DNA of 64,000 bases from Hydractinia symbiolongicarpus (taxonomy: Eukaryota; Cnidaria; Hydrozoa; Anthoathecata; Hydractiniidae), in assembly GCF_029227915.1 (NCBI RefSeq), contig NC_079875.1, positions 20,079,001 through 20,143,000 on the forward strand, read 5' to 3'. Every line of letters begins with the position of its first letter. Positions within the stretch are counted from its first letter, which is position 1. The translations under genes were made by a program, and so were the position numbers. Positions 11,910-21,547 of the stretch are shown in pieces. The notes under the pieces are model-generated. The model had not been told where the DNA came from. It made no database searches and was given only the letters and a program-made list of their open reading frames with translations.

Positions 11910-13234
11910 ATGGAAGTATTAGATGGTGAAGAATTCGATAGAAGCTATAATAACACCCAAATATTTGATGATGATAACACAGCACACTTTGATAATACAA
12001 ATGATGAGGCCATGGAAAGGAATAACTTAATAGCACAAATAGATGAAATGCATCAATCAGGAGATATACAGTGTATACAGGAAATGCAAGATCAAGTGGA
12101 TAGAATAGATAGGCGTATGGAAAATGAGAAAATAAAAGTTAGCAAAAGGATTGTGATGTTATTGAAAAGAGAATATAGGCAAAACAGATTAGATCCATTT
12201 GGTGATGGACTTAAGGAAGCCACTAAAAAGCTATACAGAAGGATTAGGATTACATCAAGTGATACTATGTTTGACAAAGGAGATGGTGTAAAAAGGTCAT
12301 TATTGGAAAATGGTAAATGGTATTCACCTAAAGATTATGGAAAAGTATTTGGTAAGGAATTTATGGATAAAATGAATTTTGACACATCTATGGATTCATT
12401 AAATGAATCAATGAAGACAATATCCAAATTGGTAAGACAATTAAATAAATTAAAGTTCATGAGATCTTTATATGATGAGATGAAACCCAAGGAAACAATA
12501 GAAATGATAGATGTAACTAAAAAGAATTAGATGTAGCAATTCAAACATTAGAACAACAATCCAACAAAAATATTAAATTGGCTGTAGGAAGAGGTTTAGA
12601 TTATAAGACAGATGTAGAAAAAGAGAATAGGAAACTTAAGGAAATTAAAGATAGTAAAGATTATACTGATTTGCAGAAACTGGATTTAAGAGAAAAAACA
12701 GAAGCAAGAATAGAGGAATTGAAACATAGGATTGAACTTAATGATAAGATTATTGATGATTTAAAAGGAAATTTTAGGGACCAGATATCACACATAAAAA
12801 ATTCACTCTCACGTTTTATGGAGAAGTATGAAGGTACATTAGCCGAAAGAATTATTACGATAGTATCAGTTCTAACAGCAATTGGAATAACAATTGGTGT
12901 GTTGGTAGAACTGATACTACCAGGAGCCAAAAACAAGAAAACATCTGCAGGAAAAGATAAAAAGAAAACCAATGGATGGATAAGTAATAAATTGCAGGCA
13001 CTTGCAAACTTGTTGGGTAGATTGGCTGGTAAATCAAAGGCATTACCTGGAATTATTGGATCCATGATATCATTTATACTAAGTAGAATAAAATATGTTT
13101 TCGGATGGTTATCTGAGAATGTATGGGCATTGGTTGTAGGCATTGGTATGCTAATCTATTTAAAAGTGAAAATACAGCGGTCACGGTTAATATTCCAGCT
13201 ATTTTTTCCTCTTCATGGGTTATTTCATCTGTAA
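11910..13234 (+). CDS. Coiled-coil/membrane Polinton protein, copy 2, two frames
   Basis: Tandem paralog of copy 1, with 17 bases between them and a TATATATATAATGG start. The first frame (11,910-12,530, 206 residues) is acidic then coiled-coil and ends TKKN-stop. The second frame is open from at least 12,524 and contains the coiled coil, a hydrophobic segment near 12,855-12,920 (TIVSVLTAIGITIGVLVELI), the QALANLLGRLAGKSKALPG block and a final WALVVGIGMLIYL helix. The frames meet at T AAA AAG (12,518-12,524) in -1 register, with no other break. Copy 1 has the same arrangement at the same place. The true C-terminus is probably near 13,170; beyond it the sequence is antisense to the next gene's 3' end. 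Confidence 0.6.
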
Positions 13235-14274
13235 CTACTTCTGTAGTCTTCTTTTTGGGTTTAATTGGTGGATCTTTCTTTTTGGGTTCTACTATTGGTT
13301 CTTTCTTTTTAGTCAAATTAACTTTAACATTAGTAACTAGACCAAAACCTGATTTAGATACTAGGATTTCATTGTTATAATTATTCACTTTCCCAATTCT
13401 AAGGTTCATATCAATTGGTAACATATACACATTTTCACCAATAACATAATCCACCTTGCTTCTAGCATATTGCAGTGTATCCTGGAATCTTTTAATGTCT
13501 TCAGCGATATCCATATGTCTATTAATTATGTTTTCAAAGTTATTTAGAAACACTTGTTGACAATCTAATGCTGGAGACCTGTATTACCTAGAATACTAGA
13601 TCTTGTAGACGTTTGGGATATTAGTAGTAGATAAGAGTATGCTCTAACGGATTCACTTAATTTCTGTACACCAATAGTTAAACCACATGGATGTTCTATA
13701 GTCCATCTAGCAAAACTGTTGGAATCATAGTATGTATCTCCAGGTGTGTTATTATAATCTGGTCTCTTGCTCTGGTATGAACTAAAATAGTTTTTATTTC
13801 TCCATGTATTATTGCTGTCAACACCATATTCTCTACATAATTACAGATAACAGAAAACTCTTGTTGGTATGGTAGATAGGCTTCCAGTATTTTGAATATC
13901 CGTCTAATGTGATAATAAACATGGAATATGTATATGCTTTTAGCCAAAGGATGATCTGAATTCAAATGCTCGGGTGATATTCCACATACGCTTGTTGATA
14001 GAAATACTGCAAAATTTAATTGGATCTGCCATAGTTTGAATGGCCTGGTTTTCCAGTTGTTAAATCTTGGATCTCCCACCCTAACTGCTCCCACCTCATA
14101 GTTGGTAAATATGTTTGGAAACTTACTCTGGAAACTCTCAATATCACCTACATTCTCTGCAACCACTATATTCTGTATGTATAAATCACTCGCTTTGACT
14201 TGTTGTAGGTATTTTCCACCATTTGGTTCATAAAACTCGGATACTTTAGGATCGTATTTATAAATTCTATTCAT
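13165..14274 (-). pseudogene. Conserved Polinton structural-block protein (FHVYYHIRRI family)
   Basis: Starts MNRIYKYDPKV at 14,274 and runs to about 13,165. Landmarks: VRVGDPRFNNW (~residue 65), a hydrophobic LNFAVFLSTSVCGI stretch, IFHVYYHIRRI (~117), then after a frame break near 13,700 KLSESVRAYSYLLL, and after another near 13,570 FLNNFENIINRHMDIAEDI and VIGENVYMLP, followed by a Lys/Pro-rich tail. Fragments with the same landmarks are at 18,062-18,620 in Polinton B. In both elements it diverges from the penton-like gene and converges with the coiled-coil gene, which suggests a virion role. I do not know the function. Confidence 0.6.
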
Positions 14275-14301
14275 TATATTATATATTATATAACTTAGAA
14301 A

Positions 14302-14904
14302 ATGTATATTGTAATAGATGATATTTCAAAAGGTATCGATTAGCAAAAACCTATGGACAATAGAAATAATAGTAAAAGAATTGGTTTAGTTAGAGCACGT
14401 TTGGTTTACACATTTTACAACATTGAAGGAGACGAGAAGATGTATCTAAAAAATGGAACACACATTATTGTTAAAAAGGGGTTCTATAGTATTAATAATA
14501 TTTTACGACATATCAGCAGTAGAATAAATTATAGTACATTAACTGGAAAATCTATAATAGGAAATGGAGTAAAAAAGTTTGATTACTATCTTCACAACAT
14601 ATTAGGAGTAAATAATGATAATTAAGTTGATCTGCTTCTATCTACAAAATCATTTACTTTCTCTACTGATGCTCTCTCTACAACAGATAACCTCCAAAAT
14701 GGGATTCAATCCAATACTATTTATACTGGATAAACACCAGAAGATGTTTTATTTGGTGATACAATAATACTCGAGCCAACTAATGTTCAATACAAAACTA
14801 TGAGAAATGGTATAATAGATTATATTAATGTTGAGCTACTAGATAATGACAAAAATATTATAAACAGTAATCTACCTACATCGGCTGTTTTTCATATTGT
14901 TTAA
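14302..14904 (+). pseudogene. Penton-like (minor capsid) candidate of Polinton A
   Basis: One reading frame of 201 codons from ATG at 14,302 to TAA at 14,902-14,904, interrupted by three in-frame stops (TAG 14,341; TAA 14,623; TAA ~14,729) but by no frameshift. The predicted protein is beta-rich, with MYLKNGTHIIVKKGFYSI and YLHNILGVNND in the middle and NSNLPTSAVFHIV at the end. By position and style it matches the Polinton B gene at 17,371-18,038, which has LQELLGLPYD at the equivalent place. A single-jelly-roll penton is the likely role from Polinton gene content, but the link is weak. Confidence 0.4.
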
Positions 14905-14939
14905 CTTTTTCTATGGTATAAATATATAATGACAGCTAG

Positions 14940-15135
14940 AGTAGGGAGTCAATATGACCACATTTTTCCAAAAATCACGGTCAAACTCTCATAAATGATA
15001 CATAATTTCACTTGTGACGTCACAACTGTTCGTCACACCCCATGGCACAATATGCCGCTGACCATCAGCAATTATCCCTATCATTCAACGCATGCGCATT
15101 AGCATCAATGCTATTATGCGCAAGTTAAGTAGGGT
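14940..15135 (+). repeat. Polinton B left terminal inverted repeat
   Basis: Inverse of 25,785-25,980, roughly 90% identical by eye with small indels. It includes a TGACGTCA palindrome near 15,014. Confidence 0.88.
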
Positions 15136-15323
15136 AAAGTCCTTATCATGCTGTGCTTAGTCTGCATATCAAATCAATGCGGCATATGAGTAAAAATAGT
15201 TCTAGCACACATGAAGGTAATTTCCCCCACATACTGCTAATTAATCATCAAAAATCAACGCATGCAAAGATGTTTAACAACATCTGACCACCCTAACAGA
15301 AAAAAAAGGGTTGTAAAGAGAAG
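15136..15323. other. Polinton B left subterminal region
   Basis: No gene seen. It contains 'atgagtaaaaatagttctagc' near 15,188, the motif that occurs twice near the right end of Polinton C, and a short GATGTT/AACATC hairpin near 15,270. Confidence 0.4.
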
Positions 15324-15754
15324 ATGTTAGAGTACGCAACAGAGGAGAACAAAACGCAGAACATATGCAACAGGATTGTCGAAAACATCCCCTTATGCTT
15401 ATGGATGTACCAGACCATCTTAAGACGCAAGACATGTGCAACAAGGCTGTTGAGGAGGATCCCCGCATGCTCGAGTTTGTACCATACCGCTTCAAGACAC
15501 AGGACATGTGCAGCAAAGCTTTCAATAAGAACCACGAGATGTTTTGGTTAATTCCGAAACAATTCAAGACGCAGGACATGTGTAACAAGGTCATTGAATA
15601 TCATGCCTGTCTTGTAAGGCTTGTACCAAGCAAGTTCAAGACGCAAGACATGCGCAGCAACATGTGCTCCATATGTAGGTGGAATTTTCTTAAAAATACT
15701 ACTAATAAATGTTCATCAACTGTCAACAAAAATCTAAAATATTTGGAACTGTAG
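15324..15754 (+). pseudogene. KTQDMC-repeat protein
   Basis: Five repeats of about 24 residues with the consensus F-KTQ-D-MC-x-KA-V-x2-x-P-x-ML-x-VP. The first is in the frame at 15,324 and the next four in the frame at 15,365, so there is a frameshift near 15,390. Examples are LKTQDMCNKAVEEDPRML and FKTQDMCSKAF. I know such Cys-containing helical repeats from Polinton-borne and other viral or cnidarian proteins, where the function is unknown. The last repeat decays into unrelated sequence near 15,660, so the C-terminus is probably lost. First gene inside the left inverted repeat. Confidence 0.55.
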
Positions 15755-15888
15755 TAGCTATGATCTGTATAACCGGCATCGGCCTTTCTCTACCCCTTAT
15801 GGCCTTAGCATTGGTACAAGAATCAGAGAAGGAGAAGGAGAATGAGCGAAGGATTCAAGACCTTGAGGATGATCTTTACAACTGTTAG
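15709..15888 (+). CDS. Small single-pass membrane protein
   Basis: 59 residues from ATG at 15,709. A hydrophobic helix (~12-33, TVVAMICITGIGLSLPLMAL) is followed by a highly charged helix rich in Glu (EKEKENERRI). A single membrane anchor with a short coiled coil is predicted. It overlaps the end of the preceding frame and is followed three bases later by the Cys-rich frame. An internal Met at 15,760 is an alternative start. No known function. Confidence 0.45.
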   Translation: MFINCQQKSKIFGTVVAMICITGIGLSLPLMALALVQESEKEKENERRIQDLEDDLYNC

Positions 15889-15891
15889 TAA

Positions 15892-16074
15892 ATTGAACAA
15901 TGTAAGGACTGTGAACGTGTACTCGATGCGTATGATAGATGTACCTGTGGACGTAGGTTCGTGATAAAGGCTAGGATGCTGTGTTGGTACTGTTATCAGG
16001 AATACATCACATATAATGGTGGTAGTTGTGTATGTGCGAGGAGAAGCAATCCTCGGACATTGTTTGAAATTTAA
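15892..16074 (+). pseudogene. Small Cys-rich zinc-binding protein, start codon lost
   Basis: 61 codons with Cys pairs CKDC, CTC, CWYC and CVC, which would fit two zinc sites. There is no ATG; the frame opens with ATT GAA CAA TGT right after a stop. ATT is one base from ATG at the place where a start is expected. The gene sits in a compact run of small plus-strand genes (15,709-16,647). Function unknown; nucleic-acid binding is only a guess. Confidence 0.4.
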
Positions 16075-16082
16075 TAAACAAG

Positions 16083-16647
16083 ATGCTGAAATTTGAGAAT
16101 GAGCTTGTCAACCCTAAAATTTTCTACAATTTTGCCGCTACCTTTACAGATATCAACAAAATCAACGTAGACTATCTGACAGTGTCGGATGCTATCCGTG
16201 GCAACGGAGGCAAGGATAATCGGTACATAGTAGGGTACCATACACGAGACCTCGTAGTTGCTTTGAGAGTAAAAACACCAAAAATCTGGTCCCCAGGAGT
16301 CACCCGATACAACGCCAGTGCTGTACCAGCTCTATCTCTTGATTTCGAAGAGTACCCCGACTGGGTTGCGAAGTATCGTCAAAATCGAAGAGTTGATATC
16401 TCAGAACTTGACGACGGAGCCTGTAAAAAAGGACCGTTACATCAATGCTAAACTCAAATACTACAAGGATGCAATCACGACTAAATTCCACGGTATGCCA
16501 GTACCCTACGATGAACCCTGTGAAGCCAGTGCAATCCTGGCACTATCATCGGTGTATGTGCAAGGTAAAAACTACTACCCTCAGGTACATGTTATGGAAT
16601 GTTGGTATAAGGACTTTAAAGTGGAATGGTTGCTGAGTGAGGATTAA
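16083..16647 (+). pseudogene. Conserved Polinton protein, unknown function (two overlapping frames)
   Basis: Begins MLKFENELVNPKIFYNF at 16,083; stops at 16,451. From about 16,390 coding continues in the next frame to 16,647, with VKKDRYINAKLKYYKDAI and YVQGKNYYPQVHVMECWY, giving a protein of about 185 residues in total. Beta-rich and basic, it could be a single-stranded DNA-binding type protein, but I see no diagnostic motif. A stem-loop follows its stop codon at 16,660-16,685. Confidence 0.45.
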
Positions 16648-16659
16648 AAAACCATATAT

Positions 16660-16685
16660 TTTGTAGGTCTTGTGGGGCCTACAAA
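16660..16685 (+). terminator. Stem-loop between converging Polinton B genes
   Basis: TTTGTAGG pairs with CCTACAAA around a TCTTGTGGGG loop, 12 bases after the stop at 16,647. The loop holds CTTGT, as do the stem-loops at 23,346-23,378 and 51,488-51,518 when read in the sense of the gene that ends before them. Confidence 0.5.
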
Positions 16686-16754
16686 GTATAGAAAAATTAA
16701 GGCTTGTAAGCAGGTAGAGAGTCTAGGTAGCACTTGCATACTGCACAGATTGAA

Positions 16755-17370
16755 GTTTTTTTAAAACGTCGTTCCTGCCTTCTTCTCGACCTTTCGCAAC
16801 TAGCTAAGCACGTTCTCGTTCGTTAATGGCGTCCACAAGCCGTTTGAATCGTTGTCGTATCTGTTCATCAATAGCATATACCATTGCTTCTCTTGCATGA
16901 TCAGGCTCAACTCGTAGTCACTGATAGTCACCATTTTCTACCGCCTTTGAGATGAGATCAACGATGGAGTTTAATTTCGACTCCGTGAGTAGTCTGATAC
17001 TTTCGTGCTTCTTGGACTTAACGCCCAATCTTTTTGAGGCATTCCACAGACCTGCCTGGCCAATCCCCATGGCAATCGTAATACCTCCAATTGCTATACA
17101 GAGCGGAGCCCCCAACCCAGTGGCTAATGCTCCGATTCCGAAACTCGATGTGATAATGCTGACACTCAATAATCCATGGTCGCAGTAGCGTACTCACGTC
17201 CCATGCATTTTAAACTTTTTTGAAAGCCCGTCCCGTTCTTTGATTTCACTTCTCAGGTACTTTTCAATCTCCCCGATTTTACCAAGTCTATACTTTCGGC
17301 TTTCATGGATAGTATCGTCCTCCACAGGTGCACTTGGTAAATTAGGATATAGCTTAGTTACATCATTCAT
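16755..17370 (-). pseudogene. Polinton B membrane protein, broken
   Basis: Starts MNDVTKLYPNLPSAPVEDD at 17,370 with a charged N-terminus to KKFKMHGT then a stop near 17,200. The hydrophobic core follows in another frame (17,169-16,918): FGIGALATGLGAPLCIAI and GGITIAMGIGQAG, then a basic linker and KLNSIVDLISKAVENG. Traces of a charged helical tail (DHAREAMVYAIDEQ, VAKGREEGRNDV) run on in further frames to about 16,755. The glycine-rich hydrophobic core resembles the Polinton A protein at 10,006-10,485. It lies just downstream of the penton-like gene on the same strand. Confidence 0.5.
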
Positions 17371-18038
17371 TTATTCTATAAGCACATGCATCGTAATTCC
17401 AGTGAAAGATACGTTTTTGTTGTGATGATATTCGTCTGTTAGCAGGAACTCGAGGCGATCTGCAGAACCTTTCAGAGGAAGGTATATCGGAGTGTCAAAA
17501 CTCCAGGTCAGCATATCCCTCCAAGCGTTTAACTCTTTAGTGGGGAGCAAAGCGAGAATTTTCGATTTTTTCCCGTCAAGTAGGCAGTCGTCTTCGTCCA
17601 ACTGAGGGCAAACGAGTCTCAATCTTTGATACACGTCAGTCCTGTAGTGTGCATCGTAGTCACCGCTCTTGTAGTACTTCTTACTGCGGTCGTATGGAAG
17701 ACCTAAGAGCTCTTGCAGTTGTCGATGAATTACAACCGTATAGCCACCGCTGACACGGAGCCTACAGAGTCCATTTTTCAGGACAAACAGCTTAATCTTG
17801 TCCTCTGCATGACTATTCACGATAGTCGCCAAATCCTCGATCTTGTACAGACCGTTCATGATCTCAATTCGAGTAACTGATCAGGCCCCACTTTACGAAT
17901 CGTAAAGTCGTTGTTGCTATAAATTTTCAGCCATGTAGGTCGAATACTGATGGATTTTAAGGCTATCCTCGTGTCCTGTCCTGAGTAGTCTTCAAATATC
18001 ATAGGCTTTTCAATGCTGGTAATGTAGAGTTGTTTCAT
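17371..18038 (-). pseudogene. Penton-like (minor capsid) candidate of Polinton B
   Basis: Starts MKQLYITSIEKPMIFEDYSG at 18,038 and reaches a frame change at 17,856-17,859 (ATGA overlap), then continues MNGLYKIEDLATIVNSH to 17,371; about 220 residues in all. Beta-rich, with the LQELLGLPYD block and a final SFTGITMHVLIE strand, as in the Polinton A gene at 14,302-14,904. Its start codon is one end of a perfect palindrome that also holds the start codon of the divergent gene. The penton role is inferred from length, beta content and neighbours. Confidence 0.45.
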
Positions 18039-18064
18039 CCTTTTCTTCTTAGAAGAAAAGGATG
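18036..18064. promoter_or_regulatory. 29-bp perfect palindrome holding two divergent start codons
   Basis: CATCCTTTTCTTCT, one centre base, then AGAAGAAAAGGATG. The leftmost CAT is the ATG of the minus-strand penton-like gene and the rightmost ATG opens the plus-strand FHVYYHIRRI-family gene (MNMYSYGP, compare MNRIYKYDP in Polinton A). Confidence 0.75.
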
Positions 18065-18620
18065 AACATGTATTCGTACGGACCTGTATGTATCGACGGA
18101 GTCGCATATCTCTGTAGTATTCCCTGAGTTTACCAAGTATGCCATTAAAATTCCAACCAATATGCTGAAAGACCCTGTCAGAGTGGGTTGGACAGGACAA
18201 GCCTTGGACTACTAGGATATCCATGTTAATTTCGCGGTCCATTGCGCAACTACGGCCTTGGGCATATCAGCAAAACAAGACGGGTTCCGTACAACTTGTG
18301 AACTCGATATTTCAGTTTCACGCGTATTACCACATACGTCGTATATTAGCAAGAATGAGGGTACCCATGCCGTATGATGATGGTTTTTCTCAGAGTACAA
18401 AAATCCATACTCATCAGCTGGGTTTGCACAAGTGTGTTGCGAATACGGTGCAGATCCTAATAGCCTGTAGAAATTCAAAGCTGTCATGTCCTCATTAACA
18501 TATGGATCGTGGTGGCCTCAGGTCGATGGGGATTACGCGAAATCTATCATGCCAACAAGCCAGGGCCTTACAGCGGAAGGTCTGACCAAGCTAAGTGAAA
18601 GTACCGCGTCTAATTATACC
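18062..18620 (+). pseudogene. FHVYYHIRRI-family protein, truncated, Polinton B
   Basis: Homolog of 13,165-14,274. Landmarks in several frames: MNMYSYGP at the start, VRVGWTGQALDY (~18,180), VNFAVHCATTALGI (~18,225), FQFHAYYHIRRILARM (~18,310), then LTYGSWWPQVDGD and GLTAEGLTKLSES (~18,490-18,600). It stops where the 3' end of the convergent coiled-coil gene begins, so the C-terminal third is deleted. At least four frameshifts. The order and orientation relative to its neighbours match Polinton A. Confidence 0.6.
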
Positions 18621-19735
18621 AGGCAACGCAGCACCTGCTTTACCTACCAGGTATTTGAGGAATTTACCTAAACTTTCAAGCTGCTTCTCTACAAACTCCT
18701 TCCCTGCGGCACTTCCTCCTACAGCACCTCCAGCGCTTCCCCCTGTAACTGCGAGTACAATGGTGCTTATCAGTAGACCAACAGCGGAAATTATGCTGGT
18801 TATAGTCAGGCCCTGCTTCTTGAACAAAATTTTAAGCTTTTCAAGGAGGGAGGTGTCATCCCCAGCGATTTTCATCAACGTTTCCTTGATGACCTTCAAC
18901 TGGCTGTAGATATCAGAGGAAAGTAAACTATGGGCATTTTGCGCAGCCTTTTTTGATCCTTCAGGTCCTCAATCTCTTCCCTGATCTTTGCTATTTCCTT
19001 CTCAAGGATAGCTTGTTGTCCCTCGGTGGTCCCGGCTTTCTGCCTCTCGAGGTGTTTCACCTTGGCCTCTGCCTTGTCGATCTTGCTATCGTATAGGACC
19101 ATCTTGCTTTCCAGTTGCTTCAAGTTACCCCTTAGCGTTTGAATTTCGAGGTTTAATCCTCGCCTCTCGCGCTTGGTGAATACTTCGTCGTCGCCACCAA
19201 ATGAATTTTCTTGGATAAGGCTCTCCGTAGCATCTACAAATTCTTCTATCGATTCCATCGAAATGATATCATCAGCCCTGGTCTTCCTCACGATGTCATC
19301 AACCTCTTGCCCAAGTGCCTTACCCCTGTTGGGTGTAGAGACATAATCTGTGAAACCCAGGGCTCGCACGAGATCTACCTTCAATTTCTTGATCATCTCC
19401 CTGACAGCTCGTAACCCACCCCTATCTTTTGTAATTAATGCTGTAAGGTCTATATTATTGAAAAGAAGACGTTTTCCTTCCAGCCTAAACTCGTCGTAAG
19501 GTATCGCAATAGGATTCCCTAACTTCTCCCCAAGACGTTCGTAAAGGTCGTCGACCTTTGATTTTAATATTTTCTGCCTTTGCTCTGAAAGTTTGTCTCC
19601 CTGCTGCTGTTTTTCTGACGTTGAACGCCTTGGCGTTGATGGAGGCATTTGTGTTGATGGATGATCTTCAGGTTTATCATCTGGACGGCCCTCCTCATCC
19701 GAAAGATCGTGATCAAATACTGGATTAGTTGGCAT
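18591..19735 (-). pseudogene. Coiled-coil/membrane protein of Polinton B
   Basis: Starts MPTNPVFDHDLSDEEGRPDD at 19,735. An acidic, Pro/Gln-rich head (1-55) is followed by a basic region and a long coiled coil (~165-265). The frame ends at 18,896, and coding goes on in the -1 frame (18,899-18,591), with hydrophobic IISAVGLLISTIVLAV, a Gly/Ala stretch and KYLVGKAGAALPGII, where it is cut off. The frame change is at an A6 run near 18,945. This break is further downstream than the one shared by copies 1 and 2 in Polinton A. It diverges from the capsid-like gene at 19,769 over 33 bases. Confidence 0.65.
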
Positions 19736-19768
19736 TTATTTAAAAACAAAATTTCCTATATTAAATGA
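19736..19768. promoter_or_regulatory. Divergent promoter between coiled-coil and capsid-like genes, Polinton B
   Basis: Short AT-rich spacer with TTTAAATAAATG reading toward the minus-strand gene and TATATTAAATGAATG toward the plus-strand gene. Polinton C has the same arrangement at 48,178-48,206. Confidence 0.45.
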
Positions 19769-21003
19769 ATGAGTGCATTCGGAACTACATTGGACCCCTA
19801 CGCAGAAACGAAGCAGCTTTTTCGTATCAAGGGCAGAAAACAACGTGTTCAAATAAGTTACATACCCTCTACAATCAATCAAAATGAGGACCTGTATGTG
19901 GATATCCATACATGTCCACCAAACTCCTATTTAACTTGGAAATAACGGTTACCAATACATAACGCACCATCGTGTCGAATATCAGCAAAAGCCTGGTGCG
20001 AGATTTACGTATTACTTTGAATGGCAACGAGGTTCAAAATATATCTGATTTTAACACCTTCGCAGTCTACCGGGAATTGTGGCTACCCAAATTTGACAGG
20101 GACAATAACCTTATTTTGGAGGGAATCAACCCCAACGACGGTACCATCCGGGCCTTGCAAGTCAAGGCTACTGGCCATGTCGGAACAGATGAAGAAAAGG
20201 CCATTGTTGCAGCCTATGGCAACACCTTCTGTATACCACTGGGCAAGATTTTTTGAACTCACCGGAGACCTACCCTTTTATCCAGCGGGTTTATATGACA
20301 GACTCCAGTTTGTCCTACATTTCGCGTCATATAGCAACGTCATCAAAGATAAAGGTACGGGGGCTGTTGGATCTACGGCAGCCGCAAAGCCGGCCGACGC
20401 CGCGTATAAGATCACCAACATCAAATTAAAATTCGACAAAGTGAGCCATGAAGGTCTAGCTAGTGCCATGATGTCACGTTACACAAGATTAGCGCTACCC
20501 TATGAACGGATACTCCGTAGCAAAGTAGTCGCCATGAAAAAGGCTGATACAAGCTACAATTTACAAATAGACACTCCTGCCAAGTCCTTGAAGGGTGTCT
20601 TACTACTCTTTGTAGACCCTTCAAAAGTGAATGCCTACTCCGGTGTCAACGAGGTCTTTCATAACCCTAAAATCGAAAAAATATCCATCATTGTCAAGGG
20701 GGAGCCTAATGAGCTCTACTCTCATGCCATGCTTCCCAAGGATCATCTAGAACAGATTGTGAACCTCTTCGGCAGTCACGACTCGAACGTCACGATTGGA
20801 CAATTCTTCAACGAGAGGTATGCGTTGTTTGTGGACTTCAGAGCAAGCCCGGACCATACCCTACATGGTAGTGGGAGACCTTAACAACGTCTAAGTGATG
20901 GCATTACCCTCCATATGACCAAGAAAGCCGCTGTTACGTGTAGCTTTTGCAGGACGCGCAGTTGAATATCTTAGATGGTAGATTCCACAGCGTTGAGTAT
21001 TAG
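19769..21003 (+). pseudogene. Major-capsid-like protein of Polinton B
   Basis: Starts MSAFGTTLDPYAETKQLF at 19,769; ends near TAG 21,001. Shares blocks with Polinton C: STINQNEDLYVDI, LRITLNGNEVQNISD, DLPFYPAGLYDRLQFVLHF, KITNIKLKFDKV, YTRLALPYERILRSKVV, TPAKSLKGVLLLFVD, NELYSHAMLPKDH, FFNERYALFVDF, HGSGRP and DAQLNILDGRF. Compared with C it has a ~45-base deletion near 19,922. Frameshifts near 19,940, 20,055, 20,255, 20,880 and 20,955. Double-jelly-roll capsid protein is my inference from Polinton gene content and length. Confidence 0.55.
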
Positions 21004-21047
21004 TGACCACAATTTGTATTTTCTCGTAAGGGCAAATACGAGTGAAT

Positions 21048-21547
21048 ATGGAAAACAAGAGCTGCTCAAATTGTAAAAAAGTGTTAACCCTAGATGCATT
21101 TAGGGTGTTGAAAAATGGAAAGACGAAAAAAAGTTGTCTAGTTTGCTTGGATAAAAAGATACAGCGGCGTGTCATGGTAGGAGGAGGGAGCAGTGTAAAG
21201 AATGCAAGGGTGGAAGCATCTGCCACCATAAAAAAAGGAGATCCCAGTGCAAAGAGTGTAAAGGAAGTCAGATTTGTCAGCATGAGAAATTGAAGAATCG
21301 CTGCAAAGAATGTAAGGGCAGTCAGATTTGCGAGAATGAAAAGGTGAGGAAGCAATGTAAAGAATGTAAGGGTGAAAGCATCTGCCAGCATGAATAAAGG
21401 AGGGCCTATTGTAAGGAGTGTAAGGATAGTCAGATTTGTCAGCATGAAAAAAGGAGGGCCTATTGTAAGGACTGTAAGGGCAGTCAGATTTGTAAATATG
21501 AAAGGATAAGATCCCAGTGCAAAGACTGCAAGAAGAGCAAACAATAA
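21048..21547 (+). pseudogene. Zinc-ribbon repeat protein, Polinton B
   Basis: Starts MENKSCSNCKKVLTLDAF. A first Cys4 ribbon (CSNC...CLVC) is followed by at least five ~18-residue repeats of the form C-K-(E/D)-C-K-G-S-Q-I-C-x-H-E-x-R, partly in a second frame from about 21,230 to 21,547. Similar CxxC...CxH repeats occur in large DNA virus and Polinton proteins and usually lie before an HNH nuclease domain. That domain is present in the Polinton C relatives (52,870-54,034) but absent here. It lies between the capsid-like gene and integrase. Confidence 0.6.
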
